Source: Ornithinimicrobium cryptoxanthini (GTDB taxonomy: Bacteria > Actinomycetota > Actinomycetes > Actinomycetales > Dermatophilaceae). From it: a DNA stretch of 64,000 bases. Of the stretch, positions 16,598-25,110 are shown piece after piece. Position 1 is the stretch's first letter, and every line of letters starts with the position of its first letter. Location of the stretch: NCBI RefSeq assembly GCF_023923205.1, contig NZ_CP099490.1, forward strand, positions 496,001-560,000, given 5' to 3'. The position numbers and the translations under genes are program-made. The notes below the pieces were generated by a model that saw only the letters and a list, made by a program, of their open reading frames with translations, had not been told where the DNA came from and did no database searches.

Positions 16598-17115
16598 CAA
16601 CCCACCTGTGCTAGCACCTCGGAGCGCTCTTGCTCTGAGAGCAGTCCACGCATGGGAGAGACCTCACGCATCTCAATGGAGTCCCGATCGAGACCCGTCG
16701 ACACGCGCTTGAGGCCGGGGAGGTCCCTAGTGTCGACCAGGACCTGCCAGCGATGCAGGTTCCGCTCATGCGGCTCCCCGGTTACTCCCCTGTGCAAGCG
16801 CGACAGATTGCCCTGGATAACCGGCTCCAACACCTCCAGGGTCTCGCGCGTCAGACGCGAGGAGATCCTCCGGTGCAGCAGCCACGACCGGCGCTCCGAG
16901 CGAGTTAGCTCAGGCCGGACAACGCTGCGGACAACCTCCAACCGTCGCCCCATGCAGGACAGCAGCCGATCAAGCTGCTCGTCGCTCAGATCGACACGTC
17001 CGGACAGGAACTGACTGATGCTCGGCTGATGAACCCCACTCAACCTGGACAACTCGCTCTGGCTGGTGCCCGTCTCACGCATCACCAGCTCCAACACGTT
17101 CCCGCGGTCACCCAT
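16597..17115 (-). CDS. XRE-family HTH protein, antitoxin-like
   Basis: The 172-residue protein has an N-terminal helix-turn-helix (about 8-55: TGTSQSELSRLSGVHQPSIS, QFLSGRVDLSDEQLDRLL). An Arg-rich C-terminal half follows that has the look of a conserved companion domain of nucleotidyltransferase genes. The stop overlaps the start of the following nucleotidyltransferase as TGATG. The gene is preceded by a TATAGT box six bases before its ATG and by a palindrome, which suggests a leaderless, autoregulated operon. The arrangement resembles AbiE-type (type IV) toxin-antitoxin modules. Confidence 0.78.
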   Translation of the reverse strand: MGDRGNVLELVMRETGTSQSELSRLSGVHQPSISQFLSGRVDLSDEQLDRLLSCMGRRLEVVRSVVRPELTRSERRSWLLHRRISSRLTRETLEVLEPVIQGNLSRLHRGVTGEPHERNLHRWQVLVDTRDLPGLKRVSTGLDRDSIEMREVSPMRGLLSEQERSEVLAQVG

Positions 17116-17121
17116 GTCACT

Positions 17122-17141
17122 ACTATAGCACTAGCTGCTAT
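17122..17141 (-). promoter_or_regulatory. Leaderless promoter and operator of the XRE gene
   Basis: On the minus strand the -10 box TATAGT (17127-17122) lies six bases before the ATG. It overlaps a palindrome ATAGCA-CTAGC-TGCTAT at 17125-17141. The layout fits repression by a dimeric HTH protein. No strong -35 box is seen. Confidence 0.55.
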
Positions 17142-17251
17142 GGAGCAGAGTGCAACGAATGGTCAAGCGGTTCAGGACTTACGCCGTGGGTCCAGAAACG
17201 CCCGACTCCGGCAGCCCGAACTGGATGGAACTGACGTCATGGAAGGGGTTC

Positions 17252-18175
17252 CTAAACGCCGGCGACGTAGGCGGTGAGGAAGTGGACGCCGTGGCGGTCG
17301 AGGTTGCCCCGGGCTCGGTCGTAGTGCTCGGTGGTTCTGGGGTCGGCGTGCCGAGCGAGGATCTGCGCATCCCGCAGGGGGACGCCTGCGTCCAGGGCGT
17401 TGGTGATGGCGGCGTGCCGCAACGAGTGCGGGCTGATATGCCTGGGGATCTGGGCTGTCCGCGCGATGCGCTGTACCATCCGGTACACGTCGCGCCGGTC
17501 GATCGGCCTGCCCGAGAGCGGGCGCAGCACCAAGGGGCCGGTGGTGCGCTCACCTCGGCAGGCCTCCAGGACCCGAAGAACGGGCACCGTCAGCGGCATC
17601 GTGGCGGGCTTGTTGCCCTTGCCGACCAGGTGCAGAACCCGGTGTCCACGCAGGACGTCCGCGTAGTCTTCTATCCGCACCGCCGCGGCCTCCGAGGCCC
17701 GCAGTGCGTTGATCCCCAGTAGGAAGGCTAACGCGCCGTGGTGGACGGTGATGGTCTGAGCGACCTGGAGAAAGCGGATCAACTCCAGCCGGTCCAGGCC
17801 CTGGGTACGGGACTCGTCCCGGTGGACTTTCGGGAGCCGCGCGTACACGGCCGGATCAGCCGGGATGGTGCCGTCGATGTGCGCGAAGCGGAAGTAGCCC
17901 CGGACGGCGTGCATCGTCGTGTTGACTGAGGAGTCCATGAGGCCGGCTTCTCCGAGATCGCGGATGTAGAGCTCGACGTGTGCTCGTTGGATCCCGACCA
18001 GTGGGTCCAGGCCGTTGGTCTCGCACCACGCGAACCAGCGCCCCAGTTGTGCCCGATACAGAGCGTGGGTCGCTCCGGAGTAGCGAGCCAAGAACGAGAC
18101 CGCCGCGAGCTGCGCGGTGCTCATCGAGGACGGCTGGAATGGCAGCACCTTCGTCGAACTGTTTGTCGTGGACAT
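17252..18175 (-). CDS. Tyrosine recombinase/integrase
   Basis: The 307-residue protein has an N-terminal SAM-like core-binding domain (about 18-110) and a catalytic domain with R159 (NALRASEAA), a Lys in VGKGNK, H250 and R253 (HSLRHAAI), H276 and Tyr285 (TTEHYDRA). All catalytic residues are present. AGGAGG lies before the ATG. Size and lack of an extra N-terminal arm-binding domain are like XerC/D and small mobile-element recombinases. It lies in the accessory stretch beside a partly decayed toxin-antitoxin-like operon, so it may have moved that segment. No flanking attachment site was recognised. Confidence 0.88.
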   Translation of the reverse strand: MSTTNSSTKVLPFQPSSMSTAQLAAVSFLARYSGATHALYRAQLGRWFAWCETNGLDPLVGIQRAHVELYIRDLGEAGLMDSSVNTTMHAVRGYFRFAHIDGTIPADPAVYARLPKVHRDESRTQGLDRLELIRFLQVAQTITVHHGALAFLLGINALRASEAAAVRIEDYADVLRGHRVLHLVGKGNKPATMPLTVPVLRVLEACRGERTTGPLVLRPLSGRPIDRRDVYRMVQRIARTAQIPRHISPHSLRHAAITNALDAGVPLRDAQILARHADPRTTEHYDRARGNLDRHGVHFLTAYVAGV

Positions 18176-18650
18176 GATCGCCTCCTGCGGCGACCTTGGT
18201 TACCAGCCCCGGTCGATGCCCGCCGCAAGCGCGACGGGGCTCTGAAACCTACGACGCTACGCCGACTCAACACCGCGTTCGGTCGCGGCGGAAGGACGTA
18301 CTCTTCGCGGCCTCAGGCGTGGAGTTGAGCCGGCGTGGAGTCGTCACCCAATTGCGAGGCTTCGGACTACGTTGCGTGCAAGGGGTTGTCGGCTCGGGCA
18401 GGGAGGGAGGTGGCGGATGTCGGTCGGTGTGCATTGCAGGCCACGGATGGCGTCGTGGTCTTTGCCGACGGACCGGTCACTTCGTCGACGGCCAGACGCA
18501 ATCTCACACGACGGCGAAGTTGGTTCCGGCTCCGCATGACCTACCGTTCGTTGTGGCGCCGCTCGGCCGGGCTTCAGTGAACGGTGTGAGCGCCGTGAAC
18601 TTGGTGGTTCTCGAATCCTGACTGAGTTCCCTTACGAGGAGGCGCGCGCG
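18176..18650. other. Gap with possible broken coding remnant
   Basis: These 475 bases have no intact convincing gene. On the plus strand a coding-like segment (ALQATDGVVVFADGPVTS, from about 18435) seems to continue in another frame as HFVDGQTQSHTTAKLVPAPH and onward to a TGA at 18621. This could be the decayed end of a gene, but the match between the two parts is only by appearance. Confidence 0.3.
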
Positions 18651-18986
18651 ATGGACCTCCGCACCGTCACGACGCACTTGGTGTCCGGGCTGTTGGGTGC
18701 TGACGCGGTCTGGCCGCAGGAGGGGTTCAGTGAGAACGACGAACCTCTGCGGTCAGGCTTCTCAGTACTGGTGGCCGGATATGGATCGGCGACGGTCGGT
18801 TCGGCGGAGGTGTGGACGGCCGCCGTCGCGACGGGTGGGTTGCCGCCGGAACTGTCGGTCGACTTGGTGACTGTCTGCGGGCCGGGCATGGAGTCTGACC
18901 GCATCGACCGGAACCTGTTCGACAGTTCTGAGGAGGACCTGGACTCGGAGACGCTCAGCGACGGCCCGGCCACGTACAAGCTGTGA
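18651..18986 (+). CDS. Small acidic hypothetical protein
   Basis: The 111-residue protein has a GAGGAGG ribosome site about ten bases before its ATG. It is acidic, with a mix of hydrophobic strands (FSVLVAGYGSATVGSAEVW) and an Asp/Glu/Ser-rich C-terminus. There is no signal peptide, membrane segment or known motif. The following small frame starts ten bases after the stop, so the two may be co-transcribed. The function is unknown. Confidence 0.5.
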   Translation: MDLRTVTTHLVSGLLGADAVWPQEGFSENDEPLRSGFSVLVAGYGSATVGSAEVWTAAVATGGLPPELSVDLVTVCGPGMESDRIDRNLFDSSEEDLDSETLSDGPATYKL

Positions 18987-18995
18987 GGGCACTCG

Positions 18996-19232
18996 ATGAC
19001 GCAGGTGCGGCACTGCGCGGAGGAGCGCCTTCGAGGCGCTGCGGAGTCGAACCTGCTTGGCTTGTACGCCGGAGGCGTGGGCGGCTGGAGGTTGCTGGCG
19101 CAGGTGGGGTCGGACGGGCCCGTGGAGGTCGTCGGCGGACATAGACACGATGGTTATCTTGAGAAGCGGGTCCAGGCCTTCTCACGATTCAAGCGCCCAC
19201 CCTTGGCGACGCTCGACCGCGAACCGGGTTAG
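18996..19232 (+). CDS. Small hypothetical protein, weak support
   Basis: The 78-residue frame starts at an ATG with GAGGG about eight bases upstream and lies ten bases after the preceding small gene. It is Gly- and Arg-rich with no known motif. It ends by overlapping, tail to tail, the hydrolase gene on the other strand. It may be a real second gene of a tiny operon, or a chance frame. Confidence 0.3.
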   Translation: MTQVRHCAEERLRGAAESNLLGLYAGGVGGWRLLAQVGSDGPVEVVGGHRHDGYLEKRVQAFSRFKRPPLATLDREPG

Positions 19233-20512
19233 AGGCCCGCTCGGCCGGGAATGTGTTCGGCGACCCAAGTGGCTGGGTCGTGGGTGGCGCTGTGTCCGAG
19301 CAGGTTCCATCCGAGGGTGACCTCGGTCAGATTCTTCGCGGGAGCGAGGCGCTGGGGTGTGCCTGCGATGAACAGGACGAGGTCCCCCTTCATGCGGATG
19401 TCTACTATCCGGCCCACTGAGGTGGCCGCGTCGTTGACGTACTGGGTGCCGGGGGCGCTGAGAAGGATGAGCTCGTGAGTCCTCGCTCCGGTCGTGGCCG
19501 CGATGGCGGCGACCTCGCCGCCGTAGGAGTGAGCGAACACTGACTGCATCCCATTGGGAGCGACGTCGCCTGCCCAGTCGACGAGGTCTTCTGCGGCCTG
19601 GATGCGTTGACTCTGGCTGTAGGCACCGCTCCAGCTGAACCGTGCACCACGGTTGTACAGGTTATTGCGAAGATGAGTGCCGACGTAATGGTGAAATGCG
19701 CCCTTGGGTCGCCACCAGTTGCCTTTCCAGCCGAACGTGCCGTGCACCATCGTCGAGACGACCAGGGCGCCGGGCGGCGTCGGGTAAAGGCTGCTCGTCA
19801 ATGCGCGGCCATCGCCTCCAAAGTCATCTGCCTGAGCCTGGCGGACTGCCTCGACCATGGACAGGACTACTGGGTCGTTCGAGTAGGCGGCGACACGGAG
19901 TCGCACGCCTATAAGGCCGCGAAGTGCTACGACCTGGTCATCTGCCGTCTGCCGTCCGGTTCGTTCGACGAAGTCCTCGAACGCCTCCGTCCACCACTCC
20001 GTGTTGAGATCGACCCGCGGCGGGTCGGGCCACGCCGGTGTGGTGACGTCAGTTGCCAGCCATGCGATTGGGCCGTCGCGGTAGGTAACGACTCGGGCTA
20101 GCGCAGCTGCGCCGGCAACGGACTCTCGTTCGGAGTTGCTCCCGAGGAGCGCGAAAAGGAATTGAATGGCCGCCGTTGGGTCGGCGTTCTGGTTGAGCGC
20201 GGTCCATGTGCGCAACCGTTCCTCAGGGCTCGACCGGTCGATGAAGTCCGGGCCGTACCAAGCACTACCGAAGGCTTCGACCAGGCGGGTTTCGCCCGCC
20301 AAGCCCGCGATCGCGTCGCCAGAGAAGCCGAGTTCCTCGAGCGGGCCTGTGAGACCCTGCAATAGCCTTTGTGCGTCAGGGCGCAGCAGCGTTGCGAGTG
20401 CTGCGCCGCGGGTGACGTTGGTTGGCTCGGACTGGAGGCCGCCCGCGGACGAGGGAATGCCCGAGTCGGGCTCGAACCCGTACTCACTCTCTACGCCACC
20501 CTGCTCGCTCAT
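19229..20512 (-). CDS. Large alpha/beta-hydrolase-like protein
   Basis: The 427-residue protein has a C-terminal alpha/beta-hydrolase region. A lipase-like start VSTMVHGTFGWKGNWW is followed by the nucleophile elbow AHSYGGEVA (Ser329), ILLSAPGTQY and a C-terminal GHSATHD that may supply the His. The N-terminal 200 residues are an acidic helical region of unknown type. The ATG at 20512 overlaps the stop of a truncated KAP-type NTPase (ATGA), so the two are coupled. Serine hydrolases with large helical extensions occur in some phage-defence and inter-bacterial systems; a role here is inference only. Confidence 0.65.
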   Translation of the reverse strand: MSEQGGVESEYGFEPDSGIPSSAGGLQSEPTNVTRGAALATLLRPDAQRLLQGLTGPLEELGFSGDAIAGLAGETRLVEAFGSAWYGPDFIDRSSPEERLRTWTALNQNADPTAAIQFLFALLGSNSERESVAGAAALARVVTYRDGPIAWLATDVTTPAWPDPPRVDLNTEWWTEAFEDFVERTGRQTADDQVVALRGLIGVRLRVAAYSNDPVVLSMVEAVRQAQADDFGGDGRALTSSLYPTPPGALVVSTMVHGTFGWKGNWWRPKGAFHHYVGTHLRNNLYNRGARFSWSGAYSQSQRIQAAEDLVDWAGDVAPNGMQSVFAHSYGGEVAAIAATTGARTHELILLSAPGTQYVNDAATSVGRIVDIRMKGDLVLFIAGTPQRLAPAKNLTEVTLGWNLLGHSATHDPATWVAEHIPGRAGL

Positions 20513-20826
20513 GGTCGAACAGTAGTGAAGCCTGTGCCGGGAGTGCCGGGTCGGACGCTGAGGACCACGCTCCGTTGCCACGAGCTCTTCCCACTGCCCC
20601 ACGGGCCGGTGAGCCCGAAGACGATCGAGTCCTCCCACGAGTGGCTGTCCGCAATCAGCCGGGCGGCATGGACGGCGTAGCCAGCCCGACCGAGCTCGTC
20701 CTCGCTCCTGGCCGTGATCGGCGCGTCTGTCCAGGGCGTGGGCACGTGGCAAGTCTCTACCAGAACGTCGGCTCTGGTCGACAGCACGCCGGACGAACCC
20801 TGCACACGGGCGGCGGATAGACGCAC
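20509..20826 (-). pseudogene. Truncated KAP family P-loop NTPase
   Basis: The 105-residue frame begins with GTG and contains the N-terminal signature of KAP NTPases: DELGRAGYAVHAARLIADS, then IVFGLTGPWGSGKSS, with an intact Walker A. Full KAP proteins have 500 or more residues with membrane insertions. Here the sequence loses sense right after the Walker A Ser (WQRSVVLSVRPG) and stops. It is probably a deletion remnant. Its stop overlaps the start of the hydrolase gene, so the deletion seems to have joined the two. Confidence 0.6.
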
Positions 20827-20897
20827 ATGTCGTCAACAGATCCGTCGTTGGCATTCCGCCAACGTTCGCCACTCGGAGACGGATTCAGACGTGCGGA

Positions 20898-22115
20898 TCA
20901 GGGTGTCTCGTCGGTCGCCGTCGCGGTCTCTTGGTGGAGGGCAGCGAGCGACTCAAGTAGCGGCACGATCTGTTCGGCGGGGAGAAGTTGCGCGATCTCG
21001 TTCGCGGCGGCTGCGGCGGCATTCTTGTACGACGTATCGGTGAGCAGGCTCCGGACGGCATTTGGGAGGGCGCGCATGGCTTCGCCATTGGGCTCCAGGC
21101 TGAGGCCCGCCCCGATGGCGACTACTCGTTCGGCGTTGAGACCCTGGTCCAAGGAGAACATGGGGAGAACTATTTGAGGCACGCCAGCTGCGAGTGAGCA
21201 CATGGTGGTGCCGAAACCGCCGTGCCCGACAACGGCAGCCGCGTGGGGCATGACATCTGCTTGTGGCCACCATTGCTCGACCTTGGTGTTGGCTGGTACG
21301 GCGCCGAGGTCTGCTGGGTTTAAGCCGTGGCCTGTGGTGAGGAGCACGCGGATGGGCTGGTCGGCCAGCGCGGCGAGGATCGACCGGTAGATGTCTTTGA
21401 AGCTCGCCAACGAGCCGGCAACCGAGCCAAGGCTGACGTAGACCAACGGGTGCTTCTGATTGCCCCAAGCGAGGGGAAGATGTCCTGTCGCGTTGGCTGG
21501 TTGGTCCCGGTACCTCACTGGTGAGGGACTCGACGGCGGCCCGTCGAGCAGCTGGGGAACTGTGCTGAAGATCGGTGCCGTCCTCATCGCGATGTGGCAG
21601 CTGCCGTGAGGTATTTCCATCAGTTCGTCGAGTTCGCGCAGGGGTGCGGCGACGATGTCGGTAACAGCGTCGGTCATCGCGCGTACGCCGATGGCAACCG
21701 TGGCGTGCGCGATGCCGCGGTGGCGGGCCACGGCCAACGACGCGAACTCGCAAGGCTCGCGCAGAATGAGGTCGGGGCACCAATCCTTCGCGATGTCGCG
21801 CATTCCGGGCAGCGCTGCCTGCGCGTCGAGGCGCCCGAAAATCTCACCGATGACGACGCGGTTTGCCTCGTCTTGCGACAGTGAAGGTAGTCGACCAAAT
21901 ATCGACCCCATGATCTCGGTCGGCACGTCGTCGAAGGGTGCGTGCTCGAAGCCCGACGAGGTGACTGTGTAGCTGAAGGATGTCGGCGCCGCCACCCGCA
22001 CTTGGTGCCCGGCGGTCACGCACGCCCACGCCAACGGTAGGAGCGGCGAGAAGTGTCCAGCCCCTGCGGTGGAACAGACCAGCACCCGCATGGGGTGCTT
22101 CCCTGACGTGCTCAT
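20898..22115 (-). CDS. GT1 (MGT/UGT-like) glycosyltransferase
   Basis: The 405-residue protein has a GT-B fold pattern. The N-terminal MRVLVCSTAGAGHFSPLLPL is the acceptor-side start with the catalytic His. The C-terminal donor-binding block includes YVSLGSVAGS, VEQWWPQADVMPHAAAVVGH and GGFGTT. These are typical of macrolide- and natural-product-type UDP- or TDP-sugar glycosyltransferases. It may modify a small hydrophobic acceptor, either to make or to inactivate a compound. No biosynthetic cluster surrounds it, so a detoxifying or single-step role is as likely. Confidence 0.85.
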   Translation of the reverse strand: MSTSGKHPMRVLVCSTAGAGHFSPLLPLAWACVTAGHQVRVAAPTSFSYTVTSSGFEHAPFDDVPTEIMGSIFGRLPSLSQDEANRVVIGEIFGRLDAQAALPGMRDIAKDWCPDLILREPCEFASLAVARHRGIAHATVAIGVRAMTDAVTDIVAAPLRELDELMEIPHGSCHIAMRTAPIFSTVPQLLDGPPSSPSPVRYRDQPANATGHLPLAWGNQKHPLVYVSLGSVAGSLASFKDIYRSILAALADQPIRVLLTTGHGLNPADLGAVPANTKVEQWWPQADVMPHAAAVVGHGGFGTTMCSLAAGVPQIVLPMFSLDQGLNAERVVAIGAGLSLEPNGEAMRALPNAVRSLLTDTSYKNAAAAAANEIAQLLPAEQIVPLLESLAALHQETATATDETP

Positions 22116-22140
22116 GGAGCCACCCTCTCCGCATCAGATC

Positions 22141-22632
22141 TCAGACGGCTGCGTTCTCGACGATGCCGGCGATGTTGCCACCGAAGACGGCCACGATCAC
22201 GAGGACGGCAACGACGATGCCGGCGATGCCGAACCCACGTGCAGCGCCGGTCACGGGTTGACCGCCCTTGGCGAGCCCGGCTCGGACGGCGGCGACCGTG
22301 CCGAAGGCCGCAGGGGCGCCGGAGAAGAACGCGGGCAGGGTCAGGATCGACAGGGCTCCGAGCACGATGGCGCCCCGTGGGGCCTTCTCTCCGGTGAACA
22401 TGTTGCCCAGCACGAGTGCGACGGCGAGCCCGAGGATGCCTACCCCGGCGATGACGGGGAGCTGTTCGGCTCGCGAATAGCCACCCGCTCCGAAGTCTTC
22501 TTGGAGGTCCCAGACCGCGGAAGCGGCGTTGAACAGGAAGTTGGCCACCGTCGTCAGGAGGAACACGCCGCCGATGAGAAGGGCGGGTGCCACGCCGCCA
22601 TTGTGGGTCGATGCCGACTCGGTGCTTGTCAT
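22141..22632 (-). CDS. Small multi-pass membrane protein, unknown function
   Basis: The 163-residue protein starts at an ATG with AAGGAGGA just upstream. It has about four hydrophobic segments (residues about 14-36, 58-77, 87-108 and 132-157). There is no charged active site and no family that I recognise. It lies head to head with the histidine kinase gene, so the two-component system may control it, and tail to head before the glycosyltransferase on the same strand with 25 bases between them. A role in export or membrane sensing is inference. Confidence 0.7.
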   Translation of the reverse strand: MTSTESASTHNGGVAPALLIGGVFLLTTVANFLFNAASAVWDLQEDFGAGGYSRAEQLPVIAGVGILGLAVALVLGNMFTGEKAPRGAIVLGALSILTLPAFFSGAPAAFGTVAAVRAGLAKGGQPVTGAARGFGIAGIVVAVLVIVAVFGGNIAGIVENAAV

Positions 22633-22774
22633 GGCGTCCTCCTTGCCGCCGCGGGCTCTCCCGGGGCTCTGCCAGAAGACTTGCCGATGGTGCATCCCGG
22701 ATGCAAGGCCGCGCGTTCCCGCGCGTTCCCGGGCCTTCCCGCACGTCTCCCCAACTCACGCGGTGTGCGAGACG

Positions 22775-24481
22775 ATGATCGACGTGGCGAGCACACCGCC
22801 CGCGTCCGGCGGGATCCCCATCGCGGTCGTTGCCGCGGCAGTGGCGACGGGAGTTGGGTTCCTGCCCGGGATCAACGCCTTCGACGGCCCGGTGACTGCT
22901 GTTGAGCTCCAGTCGCTTGCCTGGCCACCGTTGGGCATGGTTGCTGCCCTGGTGCTGGATCGCGACCCCAGGTCGCGCCTCGGATGGGTGCTGACTTGCC
23001 TCGCTGTTCTGCCCTTTGTCGTAGCGCTGATTGCGTTCCTGGCCCCCCTAAGTGGCGCCTTCGTCGAGCGCGTGGAGGTCGTCTGGGAGGTCATGGGAGT
23101 AGTGCCGCTTCTGGCTGCTGTCGCAGTCATCTCTTGGGCACTGGGCCTTGCATCTGATCGGCTCTCGCGGCGTCGGATGACGTGGTTCCTCGGTTGGGCT
23201 GGCGTCGTCGTCGCTGTCGTCGTCGTCTCCACCCAGGTCGGTGACCTGCAGGCTGCGGCCGTTGCCACCATGCTGGGCCTGTGGTGGCTCGCGTCGACGC
23301 TTGCCTTGCTTGCGACAGCGAACGAGCTGCGGCCGATCGACGAACCGGTGGTGGAAGCCGCGTGTGTGGGTGCTGCACTCGTTGTCGGCGGAGCTGTCGG
23401 TGTGCTGATGCGGTGGAGTGCCCAGCAGGGCAATGTTCCTGCGCCCGAGGTGGCAGGCGCGATCGTCGCGGCGATCGTGTGTGCGCTCGTGATGCCGGTC
23501 TCGTGGTGGGCGCGCAACCGCCATCTCCAAGCTCGCTACGGCAAGGGATCCCTCTCTCGCGAAGATGTTGCCGCAATCACCGCTGACCTTCGCTCGCAGG
23601 CAGATCCCCGCGTGCTGTTGAGCAAGGCTGCCGCGATGGTCGCGGCGGCCAGCGGGCACCGTGACGCGATCGTCCTGCTCGGCGACGACGAAGGCGAACA
23701 TGCTGCGCACTGGGTTGTCTACCCGTTGGTGGTGGCCGGTGAGCGGGTGGGCACCGTTGCCGTCGACCCGCTCCATCCCGAGGGTCCGGAGCCGCGACAG
23801 ACGCGCATCGTGGACCAGATGGCCCCGACCCTGGCGCTCGTGGCCCGTGGGGTCGCTCTCGCCGTCCAGGCAGAGCATGCGCGCCAGGACGTGCTGCACG
23901 AACGCGACGACGAACGCAGCCGTGTGCTTGGCGACCTGCACGACGGACTCGGACCTCTTCTCGCCGGTCTCGGCATGCGTGTGCAGGCGCGTGCTCGCTC
24001 CGAGCCCTCAGACTGGCTGAGTGACCTGTCAGCAGACTTGGCCGATGTGCGCGGAGAGCTTCGTCGAGTCGTGTCGGGCCTGACACCGTCTGCACTCGAC
24101 GATGGCGACCTGACGGATGCGCTCCAGCAGCTTGTCGCATCGTTCCGGGCCGGTGGAGCGGACGTGCACCTGAGTCTGGGTCTTACGATGGCGCCGCCCC
24201 ACGACGCCTCGGTTGCCGTCTATCGGTTCGTCGCCGAAGGCGTCACCAACGCGATTCGTCACGCGGGAGCCGCGCAGATCACCGCGATTGTTCGGGATCG
24301 AACAGGCGCGATCGAAGCCGAAGTCATCGATGATGGCGTCGGAGGCGTGTTTCCCCTCGGGGTCGGGCTCACGTCGCTACGCCGTCGCGCCGAAGGCCTC
24401 GGAGGCGCGTTGCGGATCGAGGGCGCCGTTCCCCGAGGTACGCGACTGTGCCTCACGCTTCCGACGGGGGAGGCGCCATGA
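22775..24481 (+). CDS. Membrane sensor histidine kinase (HisKA_3/NarX-type)
   Basis: The 568-residue protein has about eight transmembrane segments in its first 260 residues, a GAF-like stretch (about 280-365), a HisKA_3 dimer domain with the phospho-acceptor His389 in LGDLHDGLGPLLAGLG, and an HATPase domain (FVAEGVTNAIRHAG, DDGVGG, GVGLTSLRRRAEGLGG). It should phosphorylate the LuxR-type regulator that follows, with which it overlaps by ATGA. The ATG at 22775 has only a weak ribosome site; a GTG at 22763 is an alternative. The signal is unknown. Similar kinases sense membrane state or antibiotics. Confidence 0.88.
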   Translation: MIDVASTPPASGGIPIAVVAAAVATGVGFLPGINAFDGPVTAVELQSLAWPPLGMVAALVLDRDPRSRLGWVLTCLAVLPFVVALIAFLAPLSGAFVERVEVVWEVMGVVPLLAAVAVISWALGLASDRLSRRRMTWFLGWAGVVVAVVVVSTQVGDLQAAAVATMLGLWWLASTLALLATANELRPIDEPVVEAACVGAALVVGGAVGVLMRWSAQQGNVPAPEVAGAIVAAIVCALVMPVSWWARNRHLQARYGKGSLSREDVAAITADLRSQADPRVLLSKAAAMVAAASGHRDAIVLLGDDEGEHAAHWVVYPLVVAGERVGTVAVDPLHPEGPEPRQTRIVDQMAPTLALVARGVALAVQAEHARQDVLHERDDERSRVLGDLHDGLGPLLAGLGMRVQARARSEPSDWLSDLSADLADVRGELRRVVSGLTPSALDDGDLTDALQQLVASFRAGGADVHLSLGLTMAPPHDASVAVYRFVAEGVTNAIRHAGAAQITAIVRDRTGAIEAEVIDDGVGGVFPLGVGLTSLRRRAEGLGGALRIEGAVPRGTRLCLTLPTGEAP

Positions 24482-25110
24482 CCCGCGTCCTCGTCGTCGA
24501 CGACCACCCTGTCGTGCTGCGGGGACTGGCCTCGCTGATCGCGTCGGACGACGGCCTCACCCTCGTGGGCGCTGCTGGCAGCGCTGGCGAGGCTCTCGCG
24601 CTTGTCGAGGAGCCTGATGTCGCGGTCCTCGACCTCCACCTTCCCGACGGAGACGGAATCGATCTCGGGCGCATGCTGAAGTCCCGCTGGCCACGGCTGC
24701 GTGTCCTGATCCTGACGATGAATGCCGACAGCAACTCTGTCGTACGCAGTCTGGGCGCCGGCCTGGACGGGTACGTCCTCAAGGACGCCGATCCGGAGGA
24801 GCTCCTCTCGGCCATACACTCGGCAGCCACCGGATCCCTCGTGCTCGGCAGCGGCGCCAGCGAGGCAGTCGTACGGGCGACGGCATCGGCGCCGAGAACT
24901 GACCTGCTGAGTGTCTTGGATGCCCGAGAGATGGAGATCCTCGCCCTGCTCGTCGACGGGCTCTCCACCTCACAGGTTGCATCGCGCCTCTACCTGGCGC
25001 GCAAGACCATCCTCAACCGGGTCTCCGACATCGTCGGCAAGCTCGCAGTCGACAACCGAGCTGAAGCCATCGCGCTCGGCAAAGCTGCAGGCCTTCAGCC
25101 AAGTGAATGA
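24478..25110 (+). CDS. NarL/LuxR-family response regulator
   Basis: The 210-residue protein has a receiver domain (about 1-118) with acidic residues VVDDHP, the phospho-site Asp52 in VAVLDLHLPDG, Thr in LILTM and Lys in YVLKDA. A LuxR-type HTH (about 145-205) begins LDAREMEILALLVDGL and ends near DNRAEAIALG. The start overlaps the kinase stop (ATGA), so the partner is clear. It probably controls the divergent membrane protein/glycosyltransferase genes or nearby genes. Confidence 0.9.
   Translation: MTRVLVVDDHPVVLRGLASLIASDDGLTLVGAAGSAGEALALVEEPDVAVLDLHLPDGDGIDLGRMLKSRWPRLRVLILTMNADSNSVVRSLGAGLDGYVLKDADPEELLSAIHSAATGSLVLGSGASEAVVRATASAPRTDLLSVLDAREMEILALLVDGLSTSQVASRLYLARKTILNRVSDIVGKLAVDNRAEAIALGKAAGLQPSE

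Noticed and set aside
20461..20485. TCGGGCTCGAACCCG text as a possible tRNA-derived attachment site
   Set aside because: It resembles a T-arm only over a dozen bases, lies within the hydrolase gene, and does not match the tRNA-Lys 3' end.
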